From: a virus
Reading direction: 5' to 3' (one strand)
IMG/VR virus record: IMGVR_UViG_3300048792_000052
Location: 1-54,663 of that record
DNA: 54,663 bases
This document shows positions 45,484 to 52,643 of this stretch, in pieces. Numbering within the stretch: the first letter of the stretch is position 1; each line of letters begins with the position of its first letter. The translations under genes and the position numbers were made by a program. The notes below the pieces were generated by a model. It was not told the origin of the DNA. It saw only the letters and a list, made by a program, of their open reading frames with translations, and did no database searches.

Positions 45484-46012
45484 ATGGTAAGGCCGACCGC
45501 ATTCCTGCCGCTCGCGTTTCTCGCGCTTGCGTCAGCGGGCGCACAGGAGAAAAACGATAAGTTCGCGGTGTTCGTCGTGGGCATGGGCGACGCCGTCCCC
45601 GTGGCCCAGTCGCTCATAAAGCAGCTGAATGCGTCAAAGCCGTTCGCGGCGGTCGGCAAGAATGACGAGAGCAAGGTGGTGGTGCTCGTGACATGCATGC
45701 CGCGCAAGCAGGCGGAGCCATTCGCGTGCATGTACGTATCGCAGTTCAACGGGCCGACATTCAAAGACGTTCATGGGCGGCGGTCTGTTCTTCAGCACGG
45801 GCGCGGAATTGGTGGCGAGCAACTTTTTGGCGTCGATCGCGCAGGATGTCGTCGAGCGGTACAGCGACACGAATCTGGACAATCTGAGGCAGGGACTCGA
45901 AAGCTGCCTGCTGATGACCGACTCAAAGTGCAACGTCCCCGACCCGCTCCAGAAGGAATTCGACGCGAAGCAGCTCACGCTGGGGCAGTACCTTTTGAAA
46001 AAACACAAGTAA
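45484..46012 (+). pseudogene. Secreted protein with an internal frameshift
   Basis: The start is at 45484 after a good ribosome site (AGAGGTGAACCGC). A signal peptide (MVRPTAFLPLAFLALASAGA) leads a soluble domain up to about residue 94 (SQFNGPTFK). There the frame must skip one base (TTC AAA g ACG) to continue as TFMGGGLFFSTGAELVASNF and on to SNFLASIAQDVVERYSDTN and a normal end at 46012. Both halves have good coding character. The unshifted frame runs on without sense. Product about 175 residues, periplasmic. Either a true lesion or a sequence error. Family unknown. Confidence 0.6.
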
Positions 46013-46021
46013 AACATGAAG

Positions 46022-46060
46022 CCCAACCCAGCTTGTGACTGGGTGGGGGTTTTCTTTGTT
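46022..46060 (+). terminator. Terminator after the secreted protein
   Basis: ACCCAG and CTGGGT form the stem around CTTGTGA, extended by CCC/GGG, followed by GGTTTTCTTTG. Rightward orientation. Confidence 0.75.
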
Positions 46061-46064
46061 CCGT

Positions 46065-46241
46065 CTATTGATTTTCTTTCAACGACACTTTTGCGCCAGA
46101 CATGAGTTGCGGAAGTTTGGCGCGGCACTTCGGACAATGATGCATTTCCGCTGCCCCACCAGATGGCCCCAGCGTGCCGGGATTTTCAACCATCAAATCA
46201 GCATCGCACTTTTGGCATTTGAGATCATGGAAAGTAGGCAT
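46065..46241 (-). CDS. Small double zinc-ribbon protein
   Basis: A protein of 58 residues: MPTFHDLKCQKCDADLMVEN, then AEMHHCPKCRAKLP. Two CxxC pairs and nearby histidines fit one zinc ribbon, as in rubredoxin-like or transcription-associated knuckles. Leftward, downstream of the ParB-like gene's terminator, so separately expressed. No family name. Confidence 0.6.
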   Translation of the reverse strand: MPTFHDLKCQKCDADLMVENPGTLGPSGGAAEMHHCPKCRAKLPQLMSGAKVSLKENQ

Positions 46242-46265
46242 ATTCTGATATTATCAAATGAAAAT

Positions 46266-46294
46266 CCCCGCTCCAGTCACAAGCTGAAGCGGGG
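46266..46294 (-). terminator. Terminator of the ParB-like gene
   Basis: On the minus strand CCCCGCT and AGCGGGG form the stem, followed by ATTTTCATTTG, 10 bases after the stop at 46304. Confidence 0.75.
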
Positions 46295-46303
46295 ACCGTG
46301 TTT

Positions 46304-47701
46304 TTAGAGCTTCGTAACGTTCTTCTTCATCTCCTTGTCGTCACTGTGCGTCCAGTAGGTAGGCAGGAGAAGCTCGAAAATCATGCGCAGCTTCCCGTCA
46401 TTGCCATCCACCTCTGCTTTCTCGCGGAGTGGCGTTTTGTAGTCCCGGCTCGTATACCCGTCGTGCTTCTTCGCGAGGGCCTTCAACCCGTAGCGTTTTA
46501 GAAGGGGCATGGTCTTGTTCGAACTCGCATCGTGAAACATCAAATCGAATAGTGCGTCGAGATGCTTCTGCGAGAGCGGCCATTTCACTTTCACCAGCCC
46601 ATCGCACACTGCCTTGTCGAAGGCGAGCCGCCTGGCCTGCTCTTTCTCGCGCTCTTTCTTGCGCTTCTCTTTTTCTTTCTCGCTCGGACGGTACTCGGTA
46701 TGCTGTTCCCCATGCTCGGAGCAATCGCCGCTGGCGCAAATCCAAATCGTCGTTCCCGTGTCCGGGCCGTCAACTACAATGCCCTGCACCGCGCCTTCGC
46801 AATACTTTTTTGTGTTCGAAGGCAGCCCCTCGTAATTACTCTCGGAAAGCACCGTCATTCCGGCGAACGTCTTGCGCTCCGGCGTGCCGTACTGCTTCAC
46901 GATGGGAACCAAGCCGCTCTCATCGGTCTTGATGCGATGCGTTATGTAGGCATCCATCTTGCGCTTCCAGCATTTGAGGTCGGTGCATTGGCCGTCCTTC
47001 ACCGAACCGAACAAGGCTTCACGTACTGGTGGACACTCCTTGCACACGCCGACGATTTTGGCGATGTCGGAATTTTTCACCCACGGCTGGAACGCCAACG
47101 GGCGGTAGAAGGTCTTGTCAATCCACTTCTTCAATTCGGGAACCGTGACGCCGCGCCACGTTTGCCCCATGTATTTCAACGCCGCGAGCTGGTCACGTTC
47201 GGCGAGCTTGGCGACGAGATACGCCGCACCGTCCGTCATTTCCCCTTTTCGGTATTCCTTGGCTGCTGCCGGACAAAGGTTGGTCAGGAATAATCTCTGC
47301 CGAACGTAATCCTCCGGCTTCCCGACTTTCACCGATATGTCTTTGACGGTCCGGTCCCCGTCCTCGATGAGCTGGCGGTACGCCTCGCCTTCTTCAAGCG
47401 GATGCACGTCCTCGCGCTGGAGGTTCTCGACGATCTGCGCTTCCCGCGCTTCATCGTCCGTCATGTCGACGACTTGCGCCGGGATCTCTTTCAGCCCGGC
47501 TTCCTTCGCCGCCCGGAGCCGACGATTGCCGGCGATGATCTCGTATCCTTTACCACTCTTGCGGGCGAGAACCGGCACGAGGATACCTTTTTCACTGACA
47601 CTCGCCACTAACTCACTAAACGATTTGCCCGCGAAGTCTGTGCCCCGCGGGTTGGTCTCCGATTCCCGGCATTCGGAAACCTTGAGATTCTGCAATTGCA
47701 T
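46304..47701 (-). CDS. ParB/KorB-like protein
   Basis: A protein of 465 residues. Residues 1-110 are a ParB/Spo0J N-terminal domain with the nucleotide-binding motifs GYEIIAGNRRLRAAKEAGLK and IVENLQREDVHPLEEGEAYR. A helix-turn-helix follows (TVKDISVKVGKPEDYVRQRL). The middle carries a Cys cluster (GVCKECPPVREALFGSVKDG, CTDLKCWKRK), and the C-terminal part is a charged coil plus a globular end. ParB-type proteins bind dispersed palindromes for partition or, like KorB, for global repression. No ParA is seen. It is the best candidate to bind the dispersed 12-bp palindrome. Confidence 0.85.
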   Translation of the reverse strand: MQLQNLKVSECRESETNPRGTDFAGKSFSELVASVSEKGILVPVLARKSGKGYEIIAGNRRLRAAKEAGLKEIPAQVVDMTDDEAREAQIVENLQREDVHPLEEGEAYRQLIEDGDRTVKDISVKVGKPEDYVRQRLFLTNLCPAAAKEYRKGEMTDGAAYLVAKLAERDQLAALKYMGQTWRGVTVPELKKWIDKTFYRPLAFQPWVKNSDIAKIVGVCKECPPVREALFGSVKDGQCTDLKCWKRKMDAYITHRIKTDESGLVPIVKQYGTPERKTFAGMTVLSESNYEGLPSNTKKYCEGAVQGIVVDGPDTGTTIWICASGDCSEHGEQHTEYRPSEKEKEKRKKEREKEQARRLAFDKAVCDGLVKVKWPLSQKHLDALFDLMFHDASSNKTMPLLKRYGLKALAKKHDGYTSRDYKTPLREKAEVDGNDGKLRMIFELLLPTYWTHSDDKEMKKNVTKL

Positions 47702-47738
47702 TGTTGTAATTCATTGGTTTATATTTCGACCTGCATTA

Positions 47739-47766
47739 AGTATGACCGACCCTAGTAAACTTTCAA
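47739..47766 (-). promoter_or_regulatory. Promoter of the ParB-like gene
   Basis: Minus strand TTGAAA (47766-47761), 16-base spacer, CATACT (47744-47739). The AGGTCGAAA box would fall at the transcript start. A palindrome copy lies about 35 bases upstream. Confidence 0.5.
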
Positions 47767-47800
47767 CCCCGGCTGTCCACAAGGAAAAACAACCGGGATT

Positions 47801-47812
47801 GCGGAAATCCGC
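47801..47812. promoter_or_regulatory. Dispersed palindrome, copy 10
   Basis: Exact GCGGAAATCCGC, one base after the stop of the small gene at 47814 and upstream of the ParB-like promoter, consistent with autoregulation. Confidence 0.72.
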
Positions 47813-47813
47813 A

Positions 47814-47990
47814 CTACACTACCTCGTTGCCGTTCTCATCAATCTCGGTAACGTCGGTGACATTTATTTCGAAGTCGCCTGACGCTTCGGGGTGGGTCAC
47901 GGCGATGTGTTCCGCCTCGGTGGAGTTTTCGGCGCTCACAATCGTATCCCAGCACCTATCCTCGGTCATGTGAACTCGATATAGTCTCAT
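47814..47990 (-). CDS. Small acidic protein
   Basis: A protein of 58 residues: MRLYRVHMTEDRCWDTIVSA, then AENSTEAEHIAVTHPEASGD and an acidic end. It has the look of a small alpha/beta protein. Its leader has the AAAGGTCG box (48008-48018) 18 bases before the ATG. It is directly upstream of the ParB-like gene in the same direction. Unrecognised. Confidence 0.6.
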   Translation of the reverse strand: MRLYRVHMTEDRCWDTIVSAENSTEAEHIAVTHPEASGDFEINVTDVTEIDENGNEVV

Positions 47991-48268
47991 TGGTTTGTTT
48001 ATTTAGGTTTCGACCTTTGCGCCGTTCGCTTGACGGCAGTCATAGGGAAGCTGCCAGGTGCCCTGAAAAGTCAAGGTGGATCGTCTAAAAGGCCGCGCGA
48101 CGTTTCGGCGGCGGCAAAGAGTCGAAGTACCTTTACTTTTTAGGGTGGCTGCTACCCTTAACGGTCCGTAAAGCGAACTACGTGGCACGCGAGCAAACCC
48201 GAAGGGCAGTTATCGAGGCGCGTCTTCGCGCCACTGATTGCGGTAAAATCCGCTGATTAGAGGCGCAT
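47991..48268. other. Intergenic region with leader box and hairpins
   Basis: No gene seen. It holds the AAAGGTCG box of the leftward small gene, a hairpin AGGGT-GGCTGCT-ACCCT near 48140-48160, and a perfect hairpin GGCGCG-TCTT-CGCGCC (48217-48232). A degenerate palindrome (TGCGGTAAAATCCGC) lies just before the rightward gene at 48269. Confidence 0.4.
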
Positions 48269-48610
48269 ATGAAATTCTGGAAAACAATCGGAACTGTGCT
48301 CGATAATATTTGGGCACCGGCAGGAGCTTTGGTTTTCGACCCTGACGGTGAACGGGGAAAGAACGATAACTACCTCCCAGAAAAGAGGCATGTGGGGTTC
48401 TGGTTCTTCGTGGCGGTCATCGCCCTGGTGGGATCGTGGATATTTAAGTGGTCCGACAAATACGCCGATGTGGCGGGCGTCGCGTTCATGGTCTGCCGAT
48501 TCGCCCTCGTGGAACGCCGGGTCGCTGATTTGACCATGAGTTTAAAAACTTTAGAATCCTCGCTTCAACGTCCTTCCGTTTCGTCCCCCACCGCTCCAAG
48601 GACGCCTTGA
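48269..48610 (+). CDS. Membrane protein overlapping the ATPase gene
   Basis: A protein of 113 residues: MKFWKTIGTVLDNIWAPAGA at the start, then one or two membrane segments (VGFWFFVAVIALVGSWIF and YADVAGVAFMVCRFALVE) and a polar tail. It converges with the VirD4-like gene and overlaps its 3' end by 125 bases. The long antisense overlap is unusual. The last 30 residues may be dispensable. Not recognised. Confidence 0.5.
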   Translation: MKFWKTIGTVLDNIWAPAGALVFDPDGERGKNDNYLPEKRHVGFWFFVAVIALVGSWIFKWSDKYADVAGVAFMVCRFALVERRVADLTMSLKTLESSLQRPSVSSPTAPRTP

Positions 48611-49769
48611 TGAGCTTCGTGGCGTTGGCTTCGTCCCCGCGCTTTTGTACGGGCGGGTTAGCTTCGAAATGGGATACCAGGGGTTCATTGCGTGCGTTGA
48701 ACGAGCGCGCGTAGAAGTGGTAGCGTGGCAGGTCGGTAATCTGATACGCAACGTCCTGTCCCCAATTGGTAGCCATCAGTTTCGCATCCTCTCCTGAAGC
48801 GTTGAAGATGATCTGCGTCGGGCAGTTGGCGAGCAGGTCTTTCGCAAATGGGAGCTGGTACATTCCCTGCGTACCGCTCACCAGGCTTACCCCATACTTC
48901 CTGCCTTCAGCCAACAAGGTTCCGAACCGTCCGCCGTGCGTGAAGTTGTGCGTCTCGTCCACCACCACCATGAAATGCGGTCTGGATTTCTGCCGCTCGC
49001 GCTTCAGGGCTGCGATGGAAACCATAGAGATGATGAGCGAGCCGAGGATTTGGGCAATTTCTTCACCGAGACGGCCTTTGGATAATCTGGCGACGACTAT
49101 CCGGCGCCCGTTCATCACTTCCAGAAAGTCCAATGAGTCCGGCTGGCCGATGATGGGCAGGATGGCCGGCCGAAGTAATTTGGCAACCTTGTTCAAGGGC
49201 GGAGAGAACTTGGACATCTGCTCCGAGTCGCGCAGTTTCTCGTCGTACTGCTCGCGGAACAGCTTGAGGAAGGGGTTGGCGGATTTCCGCAATACCGATT
49301 CTCGGAACTTGTCGTCCGCCATGAAACGGAACACATGGACTGGCGTAGGCCGGGGAAACGCCTCGCAAACCGCGTCGATGGCATTGATAATAACGCGGGC
49401 CGATTCATCGCCCCAAGCGGAACCGGCAAGAGATTTAAGCGTAGTAAAAAGTGATTCCTTGCCGAGTTCCAGTTCTTCGCCCGTTTTGAAGAAAAGAGGA
49501 TTGAACGGAGGCACGCGGGGAGCGTCGGGGTCTATCCAAATAAAATCCCTGGCGCGGGATTTGGGGATTAGTTTGGCTATCGCATCCGCCGCATCGCCGT
49601 GCGGGTCGATAAACAATCCCCCGTTGCCCTGGCGGATGTGTTCGACAAAAAGATTGATGAGCAAGCTGGACTTGCCCACGCCTGACATGCCCTCAATGTT
49701 TATGTGGCGCGCGGTGTCGATCGCGAGCGGTCTGTTGCTGATAAAGTCATTTCCGATGATTGCGTTCAT
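48486..49769 (-). CDS. VirD4/HerA-type DNA-translocating ATPase 1
   Basis: A protein of 427 residues. Walker A is GMSGVGKSS (residues 27-35) and Walker B is HFMVVVDETHNF in the C-terminal half. Further sensor-type segments are VSLVSGTQGMYQLPFAKDLL and ANCPTQIIFNASGEDAKLMA. This is the pattern of HerA/TraG/VirD4 ATPases that pump DNA through membranes or in packaging. No N-terminal membrane anchor is present, so it is a soluble form. It is downstream of a replication-relaxation gene and a second ATPase, a set seen on conjugative and integrative elements, not in normal siphophages. Confidence 0.82.
   Translation of the reverse strand: MNAIIGNDFISNRPLAIDTARHINIEGMSGVGKSSLLINLFVEHIRQGNGGLFIDPHGDAADAIAKLIPKSRARDFIWIDPDAPRVPPFNPLFFKTGEELELGKESLFTTLKSLAGSAWGDESARVIINAIDAVCEAFPRPTPVHVFRFMADDKFRESVLRKSANPFLKLFREQYDEKLRDSEQMSKFSPPLNKVAKLLRPAILPIIGQPDSLDFLEVMNGRRIVVARLSKGRLGEEIAQILGSLIISMVSIAALKRERQKSRPHFMVVVDETHNFTHGGRFGTLLAEGRKYGVSLVSGTQGMYQLPFAKDLLANCPTQIIFNASGEDAKLMATNWGQDVAYQITDLPRYHFYARSFNARNEPLVSHFEANPPVQKRGDEANATKLIKASLERWGTKRKDVEARILKFLNSWSNQRPGVPRGRIGRP
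49279..49290. promoter_or_regulatory. Dispersed palindrome, copy 11
   Basis: Exact GCGGATTTCCGC inside the first ATPase gene, in a frame encoding Arg-Lys-Ser-Ala. Confidence 0.7.
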
Positions 49770-49778
49770 GCTCTGGAA

Positions 49779-49849
49779 GCTGGGCGGTAGGATTCGAACC
49801 TACATCTCGCGGACAACTCCGCGTGCATCTACCGTTCTGCTACGCACAG
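49779..49849 (-). tRNA. tRNA-like gene with a non-standard anticodon loop
   Basis: It folds as a cloverleaf. The acceptor CTGTGCG/CGCCCAG has one mismatch. The D arm is GCA...TGC, the anticodon stem CGCGG/CCGCG, and the T arm GTAGG-TTCGAAT-CCTAC is perfect. The anticodon loop has only six bases (AGTTGT), so the anticodon is ambiguous (TTG or TGT are possible). No CCA is encoded. It lies 9 bases upstream of the first ATPase gene. It may be a decayed tRNA or a tRNA-like processing signal. Confidence 0.55.
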
Positions 49850-49930
49850 CTCTCAAAGTACGAAACATTAGCCCGCGTCCCAGCCCCCATCTCGGCTCAC
49901 AGCCGGAGAAGACTGGGAGGCAGGGAATGT

Positions 49931-49946
49931 GCGCGACATGTCGCGC
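49931..49946. promoter_or_regulatory. Perfect 16-bp palindrome
   Basis: GCGCGACATGTCGCGC lies between the replication-relaxation gene stop (49978) and the tRNA-like gene. It could be a DNA-processing site, an operator, or a small terminator stem. Confidence 0.4.
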
Positions 49947-49977
49947 CCCGCGAGTTTGGGTCGCGATTATTAGAAGT

Positions 49978-50703
49978 TTAACTCTCTGGCCTCAAAATGC
50001 TATACGCGCGATCGCGGAAGTTCTTGGGCGTCCACCAGATTTTGCCGGTGGGGTTTTTAGAAAACACATCGACGCTTGTGAACCAAAGCCTTGGAGTGTT
50101 TAAGGTGTCTTCAATCGACGCGAGCAGCATTTCAACCCTGCGCGTTGTTTGGACCACAATGTAGGTTCGCGGGAAGTGCTTGGCGTAGTCGGCCAGTTTC
50201 TCGCGGCTTACAGGATTCATGCGCTCGTATTCCATAGGACACCAGCCCGTACCGTCCTTGAGGTCGAAAAAGAGGTCGGGGACTTCGCCGTCAAAATCTT
50301 TCTGCAAGTCAGTGCGCCACCTGCGGAACTCGGCGCCGTCGAAATGCTTCGCGAGCAGAAGCTGGCAATCAGTGATGCCTTTTTCGTGCGGGAGCTGCAT
50401 GGGGGACTTCTTTTGGACGTACCACTTCCGGCTCGCCGCCCCGCGCTCAATCGCCTTCAAAGCTCCCTGCTCGGTAAGGAAATAGAGGAACTCCGAAAAG
50501 TCATTCTGCTGCACGCGTCCCAGGTATCCGTTCTCGCACAACCTGCGGAGGCGGACGTTGATGTAATCGAACTTGCATCCGAGCGCGGACTGCATTTGCT
50601 TCGTCGTCAGGAAAACGTACTTCGCGAACGCTTCATAGATCCGGTCGTCAGCCAGCATCGAATAGACGCGCCGGACGTTTCTTGCTTCGGCTTGGGGTAT
50701 CAC
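49978..50703 (-). CDS. Replication-relaxation-type protein (PF13814-like)
   Basis: Start at GTG 50703, preceded by AAAGGAG at ideal spacing; an ATG at 50730 lacks such a site. 241 residues. The N-terminal winged helix (KYVFLTTKQMQSALGCKFDY, then VRLRRLCENGYLGRVQQ) and the later beta-rich domain (DGEVPDLFFDLKDGTGWCPM, then EYERMNPVSREKLADYAKHF) fit the replication-relaxation family found on plasmids, ICEs and phages beside TraG-like ATPases. Its exact action is not settled. It overlaps the second ATPase gene by 56 bases, so the three form one operon. Confidence 0.78.
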   Translation of the reverse strand: MIPQAEARNVRRVYSMLADDRIYEAFAKYVFLTTKQMQSALGCKFDYINVRLRRLCENGYLGRVQQNDFSEFLYFLTEQGALKAIERGAASRKWYVQKKSPMQLPHEKGITDCQLLLAKHFDGAEFRRWRTDLQKDFDGEVPDLFFDLKDGTGWCPMEYERMNPVSREKLADYAKHFPRTYIVVQTTRRVEMLLASIEDTLNTPRLWFTSVDVFSKNPTGKIWWTPKNFRDRAYSILRPES

Positions 50704-52075
50704 GGGTGCTCCTTTCAAAGCTGTTTGCATGGGGTGGGAAAGAGTTAGGAAGGTTGTTTCTAAATAGTAAAGTTTCTGCGCTGGAATACAAGTAGGGCCG
50801 GAGCGGGGGAACTTTGTAGTGGTACGTCCGGTCCGGCAGGACGATCATGCACTGGTACTTCGGAAGGTTGAGTTTCTCCGCGAACTTGGCACGCTTTTCT
50901 TCTGGGGAATAATCCTCCCAGCCGGTCTGCACTTCCACCGATTGGGGCCGGAGCCGGTCGTGGGTGGTTATCTGGTCCCCGTCCGGGTATTCGGTAACGC
51001 TCGTGCCAATGTCGTCTTCGTATTCCGTGATATGGCTGATGCGCGGCTGCCGGTGCCAGTCCTCCGCCAGCTCGCGCGAGAAGGCATCCCCCGCCAACTT
51101 ATTGCGGATTTCCGCACTCAAGCCGCCGAAGATTACGCGGATGCCGGCGTTCACGGATAAAGATTCTTTCGTCCGTTCATCCATCTGGCCGGCGAAGTGG
51201 TGAATGATGGTGGCGCGGATGCCGGAAGCTAGGACCAGGTCAAGCATGGAACCCAAATCAGGGGAGCTGTATTCCTGCGCTTCATCGGCGTACAAGAATG
51301 TGGTATGCGGGTCGTTCGCATGCTCTATTCCAACAAGGGTGATGTCCGATAGGAGAAGGCCGAGGCAGATGCGGGCAGTTTCGCGTGGCAAGTGTGCGCT
51401 CGGGGTTGCGTTCACAAAAAGGCTGACGCCATTGCGAAAACACTCTCCGACTTCCAAGGGATCGGGCAGGGACATAACTTGCCGGAGCATGGAACTTGTA
51501 ATGAAAGGCCGGAGCCGGTTTCGGAGGGGCTTTACTTCGAACTTCCAGTCCGATTTATCAGTGTAGGAAATGCGGCGCATTTCTTCTCGGAACTGTTCGT
51601 CAGGCATGTCTTTCGAATAGTCGAGCCAGAGTTTTCGTTTGTCGTACTCCACCATGTCGAGCGCTTCGGTAAGAGGCATCTTCGAAACTGCGAGATGGGC
51701 AAAGAATGCTTCGGCCACTCTCGCGTAATTTTGCAATTCGGAGATGGGCTGGTTGGAGACGACTTTCAAAATCACTTCGGCAAGATGGTTGGCGTGCGTA
51801 GCGAGATCGCGTCCCGTGGGCAACGCAAAAGGATTCCAGGCAATCAGCCGATCGGGGTTCGATAGATTCAAGAACTTGGCTGGGTAGTTTGGATTGGCTT
51901 CGGCGACGAAGGCGACAAGTTTTTCGTAACCCTGCGATTTGTATTCCAGCCACATCATGGGATTGCCTGCCAAGATGTGGATGTGGCCATGACCGACTGC
52001 GAGCGTCGTCTTGCCGTACCGTGCGCGGCCGACAATTTCACAATGAGTTTTATAGGGCGCCCAACGGGGATGCAT
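50648..52075 (-). CDS. VirD4/HerA-type DNA-translocating ATPase 2
   Basis: Start at ATG 52075 (MHPRWAPYKTHCEIVGRARY), preceded by AAAGGAACCT; a longer reading from 52264 crosses an inverted repeat and is unlikely. 475 residues. Walker A is GRARYGKTT (16-24) and Walker B is TTFLYADEAQEY near 260, followed by GIRATIIHHFAGQMDERTKE. Related to, but clearly different from, the ATPase at 48486. The pair with the replication-relaxation protein looks like the core of a DNA mobilisation or replication-initiation module. A palindrome copy lies within it. Confidence 0.82.
   Translation of the reverse strand: MHPRWAPYKTHCEIVGRARYGKTTLAVGHGHIHILAGNPMMWLEYKSQGYEKLVAFVAEANPNYPAKFLNLSNPDRLIAWNPFALPTGRDLATHANHLAEVILKVVSNQPISELQNYARVAEAFFAHLAVSKMPLTEALDMVEYDKRKLWLDYSKDMPDEQFREEMRRISYTDKSDWKFEVKPLRNRLRPFITSSMLRQVMSLPDPLEVGECFRNGVSLFVNATPSAHLPRETARICLGLLLSDITLVGIEHANDPHTTFLYADEAQEYSSPDLGSMLDLVLASGIRATIIHHFAGQMDERTKESLSVNAGIRVIFGGLSAEIRNKLAGDAFSRELAEDWHRQPRISHITEYEDDIGTSVTEYPDGDQITTHDRLRPQSVEVQTGWEDYSPEEKRAKFAEKLNLPKYQCMIVLPDRTYHYKVPPLRPYLYSSAETLLFRNNLPNSFPPHANSFERSTRDTPSRSKKRPARLFDAG
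51104..51115. promoter_or_regulatory. Dispersed palindrome, copy 12
   Basis: Exact GCGGATTTCCGC inside ATPase 2, on the minus strand in frame as Ala-Glu-Ile-Arg. Confidence 0.7.
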
Positions 52076-52136
52076 AGGTTCCTTTCCGATAGAGATTAAG
52101 GCACGCCGAGTGAAGCGATAGCGGCCTGCGATAGTG

Positions 52137-52211
52137 CCTATCGGGGTATCCTGACCGTGCCCTGCTAAGGGATGCGAATAGTAAGAAGCAAGGGAAGGAT
52201 ACCCCGATAGG
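52137..52211. repeat. 15-bp perfect inverted repeat upstream of the ATPase module
   Basis: CCTATCGGGGTATCC (52137-52151) and GGATACCCCGATAGG (52197-52211) are separated by 45 bases. GCGATAG occurs at about 52116 and 52129 on one side and 52287 on the other. It lies 60 bases upstream of the ATPase 2 start. Such long inverted repeats beside a mobilisation operon are seen at transfer origins, replication origins and recombination sites. Which one applies is unknown. Confidence 0.6.
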
Positions 52212-52310
52212 AAAAGGCACGAGGCGAACAGGCAACCCGCGTGATAACAAGGGTTTGGCGGCATGGTCGCGAATTTTTCTTATCGAGCGATAGCATACTG
52301 CTAGTAAGGT

Positions 52311-52643
52311 CTAATGAACCTTGTCGGGATGGTGAAACTCACGAGCGACTTGTCCTTCGAGGTACTTATCGAAGTGTTTTTGCAAGTCCTGATCGCCAAC
52401 CTTGATTGCGGGGAGTTGGGTGTCTTTGAAAGAAGCGATGGCGTGGACAACCTCGATCTTTTTCTGGATGTCCCGCGCGGCGATTTCCGCTTCCGTGGGT
52501 TCGCGCGGCGGTGGAAGTGGTGGAGGTGGTGGTGGAAGGGGTGGCTCGGGTGGTGGAGCTGGTGGAGGCGGGTCGGGCTGCAAGACCTTGTAGAGGCTCA
52601 AGCAGCCCAGAGCAACCAGCAGAACTAAGAGAAGGCCGCTCAT
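52311..52643 (-). CDS. Proline-rich membrane-anchored protein
   Basis: A protein of 110 residues. A hydrophobic N-terminus (MSGLLLVLLVALGCLSLY) contains a possible lipobox (ALGC). It is followed by about 30 residues that are nearly all Pro, then a helical end (AARDIQKKIEVVHAIASFKD). Proline-rich small lipoproteins act as outer-membrane spanins or as envelope linkers. It is far from the lysis genes, so a link to the transfer-like module downstream is also possible. It overlaps the HTH gene upstream by 4 bases. Confidence 0.6.
   Translation of the reverse strand: MSGLLLVLLVALGCLSLYKVLQPDPPPPAPPPEPPLPPPPPPLPPPREPTEAEIAARDIQKKIEVVHAIASFKDTQLPAIKVGDQDLQKHFDKYLEGQVAREFHHPDKVH

Noticed and set aside
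48766-50103. Rightward frame of 445 codons
   Set aside because: It is the antisense shadow of ATPase 1 and the replication-relaxation gene, whose motifs are clear.
52076-52264. 63-residue N-terminal extension of ATPase 2
   Set aside because: The extension lies over the 15-bp inverted repeat and has poor composition, while the ATG at 52075 has a strong ribosome site.
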